Shown in pieces: positions 61,610-64,000 of a stretch of 64,000 nt of DNA. Below the pieces are notes generated by a model. It was not told where the DNA came from and did no database searches. It was given only the letters and a program-made list of their open reading frames with translations. Origin of the DNA: Leptasterias polaris (taxonomy: Eukaryota > Echinodermata > Asteroidea > Forcipulatida > Asteriidae). The DNA lies in NCBI GenBank assembly GCA_037783415.1, contig JAZGTN010000148.1:434001-498000 (forward strand). The letters are read 5' to 3'. Within the stretch, counting starts at the first letter, position 1. Each line of letters begins with the position of its first letter. The translations under genes were made by a program, and so were the position numbers.

Positions 61610-62653
61610 GTTAGAAATCATTTTTAGGGCTAAAAAAACTTATGTTAATGTTTATTTCACGAAGATGGTCCAATTTTGAAAACTAAAATGCAAGATGTGT
61701 ATTTTTGTTTCTGTTTGTTGGTTTTTTTTTTTTTTGTGTGTGTGGTGTTTTTTTTGGGGGGGCCTTTGCACAAGTTTAGGAATATGAACTATGTGAATTT
61801 AACCCCTGGTGCACATGGTACATGTACATATTTCAAAAAAAAAATTTAGAAATAAGATGAGAAAAACAACAAAATAGTTGAACTGGTAGGCCAATTTTCC
61901 CATTTACAACAAATTTTTAGTGACTGATTAAAAGAATGCAGTTTGGTTTGGTTTGGTTTATGTAGGCTGACCTGTTTATAAGAGACCTTTTAAATGCATT
62001 AATGTCATCACACCACCATCTTAGCATGTAACAATGAAAAATGCTTGTAAACTATACGCGACGCAAAGAGTAGGCCAATGGACAATCTTCTTTTGACCTC
62101 TAGCCGAGGGCGCTTTACTTCAGTAATAAAAAATGCATACATTGTTAATCGTCATGTACTGATAAGCACTGTATAATGCTGTAAGGAAACATCAGTATGT
62201 GGTCCATGTATTCCTAGTTGGTTTTGTTATTCTCATTACATACTGTGTGAATATGGGAATGTGTGTGATGATAAAAATAGTCTAGATGTCCAGTTGCACT
62301 TTGTATGAAATGTAATGGAAAAAGCTATTTGTAATTCAAGGATAATTGATTGAAATTACAGAGATTGTGTATGGGGTGTTCTGACTGGTATCTGTAACGA
62401 CATACCTCCGTTAGTCAGACATGATGTGCGGCAGATTGAGACATGGATATTGCGCTTCCTCAGTGCACCAGTTCCTGTACCTGGCAAAACACGTGTAGAA
62501 ATTCAGCTTCTTGAAACACAACAACCCATGGTGTTTGCACTTCCAGATCACACACGCTTCTCATTGGCAGACTTCCCTCTACATCTACCATTGGAGTTAC
62601 TGGGAGTAGATACTTGTCTTAAAGTACTCACACTCATCATGCTAGAAAATAAG
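60978..62653 (+). CDS. MADD: MADD / DENN-domain Rab-GEF, N-terminal part (partial)
   Basis: Exons 60978-61609 and 62362-62653 (phase 2 join), 308 residues, open at the 3' side. Residues about 9-25 read KHFCPRLLDYVLIVGTR; about 50-100 read FPLPQDVVFFCQPEGCL and SFVFTLTDKDSGRARYGICV. A basic Ser-rich loop follows, then SLCIVSHHPFISTFRECLFI (uDENN) and DFPLHLPLELLGVDTCLKVL (start of central DENN). This is the MADD family, a Rab3/Rab27 exchange factor that in mammals also binds the TNF receptor death domain. The next exon (VVLQSRDYNALS in vertebrates) is not in the window. Strong start context ACCATGG. Confidence 0.92.
61610..62361 (+). other. MADD intron 1
   Basis: 752 bp, AT-rich, with T and G runs near 61720-61760. 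Nothing else recognised. Confidence 0.75.
62362..62653 (+). CDS. MADD: MADD coding exon 2
   Basis: 292 nt, phase 2 in, phase 0 out. Encodes DCVWGVLTGICND, VRQIETWILRFLSAPVPVPG and DFPLHLPLELLGVDTCLKVL, ending LIMLENK. This equals the exon boundary before VVLQSRD in the family. Donor GTACAG. Confidence 0.94.
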
Positions 62654-63540
62654 GTACAGTGTGTGTACATGTTTGGTTATATCACTTAGTAGATATAAAT
62701 TATCACTTAGATACACATAAATTCTGTCTTATTTTACAAATGTGGCCATCACACAGGTGTAAAGATATACAGTACATGTACTGTACATGAAGCTGATTTC
62801 ACAATAGGCCTAAAAAAAAAAATTGTTGCATGTATGTTGGTGTAACCCGACCTACCCTAAAACAGTGGCCTACCCTGGATATTTTTATTTTTTCAAGGGA
62901 AGAAATTTAATTATTAAAGTCTTATAGAAATCAGTTATAAATACGTTTGAAACCATTTCTGACTGTTTCTTTTCAATTGTATGGCGATAGCGTTCATGGT
63001 ACTTTGGAGTGCACAATGTTTTGCACAACATGCAGAAGATCGTCGCTGGATGATACTTTAGTACATGTATAGTCTCGTTCAACCAGTCTGCGACAAGTGT
63101 TTGATGATGGGAAAGATTTCCCAAAATCTAGGCCATTTAAACACTGAAAGTTTATATTGCTGCCTATCCTATCCTATACCTAGACTATAAAATAAAAAAA
63201 ATATTAAAAAATAAAATAAAAACCATACCTACCTACCTACATGTGTACCCTAGATGTTTTCTGGCCCGTTATGCCAACACAACAATTTCTTTTTTTAGGC
63301 CTTAGTTACAGTAGCCTGCAGCACTGTTGGCCAAGTTCACACAAGGACCATTTGTGGACTAGTGGCTGTAATCAACTGGTACTCATGCTCAAAAACACGT
63401 GTTGGGTACCAGGCGATATTGACCTCTAAAATTCAAATGTTCCTAGTGCAAACTTAGCATGTGACTAATGTTTGTACGACAGTCTTTTGACTAAATTGAG
63501 TACATTTGCTCCTTTTCCTACATGTACATGAACATTTACA

Positions 63541-64000
63541 TTAACCCTTTCAATACCATTGTCGAGTTTACTCGCCCGTGCGCCATGTAGTGCTTCCGTA
63601 CCAATGTCGAGTTTACTTAAAAAAAGACGCCGCGTTTGAGAGCCTGTATTTATTTTGTTTGGCGCCCTCTGTTGTTGAGCTTTATATAGACGGGTAGCTT
63701 GTTTATCGAGCTTTACAATGGTGTGTATTGTATAGGGGGCTGCCATTACGATTTTCCGAGTAAAACTACATTGTAGCTGCAGTACTTCCAGATTTCATGC
63801 TTCCGTTTTTCTGACAAAATCACCATCATGGCTGTTCGAGACCCGGAGGTTTTGGTTGAAATTTTTGCCGATAGTGACTCTGAATTGGACTCGGAAAGAT
63901 CTGAAGAAGAACCTAGTGAAGATTTGGATGAAACTCGTGATGTTTCGTCGCCAGACACGTCCGATGATGACAACGATCCTGACGATTTACCAGTAGCTAG
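63541..64000 (+). mobile_element. 5' end of a piggyBac-like transposon (truncated by window)
   Basis: TTAACCCTTTCAATACCA at 63541 resembles the perfect TIR of the element at 26687 (TTAACTCTTTCAGTGCCA). Subterminal direct repeats (CCATTGTCGAGTTTACTCG and CCAATGTCGAGTTTACTTAA) follow, then an ORF with a good start context. Whether the element is complete cannot be judged here. Confidence 0.6.
63828..64000 (+). CDS. Putative piggyBac transposase N-terminus (partial)
   Basis: Starts ATG in CACCATCATGG and stays open for 57 codons to the window end. The peptide starts MAVRDPEVLVEIFADSDSEL, followed by a run of Asp/Glu/Ser (SEEEPSEDLDE, SSPDTSDDDNDPDD). An acidic N-terminus of this kind, 284 bp inside a TTAACCCTTT terminus, is what piggyBac transposases show. 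The catalytic region is outside the window, so the assignment is tentative. A conventional acidic host protein is the alternative. Confidence 0.45.
   Translation, partial: MAVRDPEVLVEIFADSDSELDSERSEEEPSEDLDETRDVSSPDTSDDDNDPDDLPVA

Larger units (their letters stand above)
62654..64000 (+). other. MADD intron 2 (continues past the window)
   Basis: No further DENN exon found. Contains an ATCCT/ACCT microsatellite (63160-63240) and, from 63541, a piggyBac-like 5' end on the + strand. Confidence 0.65.

Noticed and set aside
62885..63124. 79-codon minus-strand frame in MADD intron 2
   Set aside because: No recognisable domain; repeat-like AT-rich DNA.

Overview
This is eukaryotic (metazoan) genomic DNA: AT-rich, intron-rich and packed with transposon remains. 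It has no bacterial operons, no CRISPR array and no rRNA. The abundant palindrome ACATGTAC, tRNA-derived SINEs with ATT-repeat tails, CR1/L2-type LINE fragments, and terminal repeats starting TTAAAGG point to a marine invertebrate deuterostome. An echinoderm, perhaps a sea star, is my best guess (inference, not proof).

Two protein-coding genes can be supported, both on the + strand. (1) CECR2, a DDT-domain and bromodomain protein that in vertebrates partners ISWI chromatin remodelers. I assemble 13 coding exons from 8818 to 45867 whose splice phases all agree, giving 1,683 residues. Order: N-terminal DDT region, basic linker, WHIM-like/WSD region, bromodomain, then a long disordered Q/S/H/P-rich tail. 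A roughly 2-kb 3' UTR follows, with a 21-bp minisatellite inside it. (2) The 5' end of a MADD/DENN-family gene (Rab-GEF and MAP-kinase-activating death-domain protein): two coding exons, 60978-61609 and 62362-62653. They give 308 residues of the uDENN and early central DENN region. The gene continues beyond the window.

Layout: 1-8817 is upstream intergenic DNA with several terminal-inverted-repeat (TIR) elements. 8818-45867 is CECR2; its intron 9 alone is 16.5 kb and is a transposon graveyard. 45868-about 47885 is the 3' UTR. About 47886-60844 is intergenic or 5'-noncoding DNA with fold-back elements and SINEs. 60845-64000 is the start of MADD, and its second intron contains the 5' end of a piggyBac-like transposon with an open reading frame running off the window edge.

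The most striking structures are these. A nested insertion in CECR2 intron 9: degenerate satellite, then an element with ~140-bp internal repeats, then a LINE, then a piggyBac derivative that still carries the transposase C-terminal Cys-rich end and perfect TIRs at TTAA. Two copies of one host repeat (9263-10362 and 52636-53377) interrupted at virtually the same base by two unrelated inverted-repeat elements. Three elements bounded by exact 9-bp direct repeats, as in Mutator-like elements. A candidate alternative terminal exon at 20193-20280 that would give a 266-residue DDT-only CECR2 isoform.
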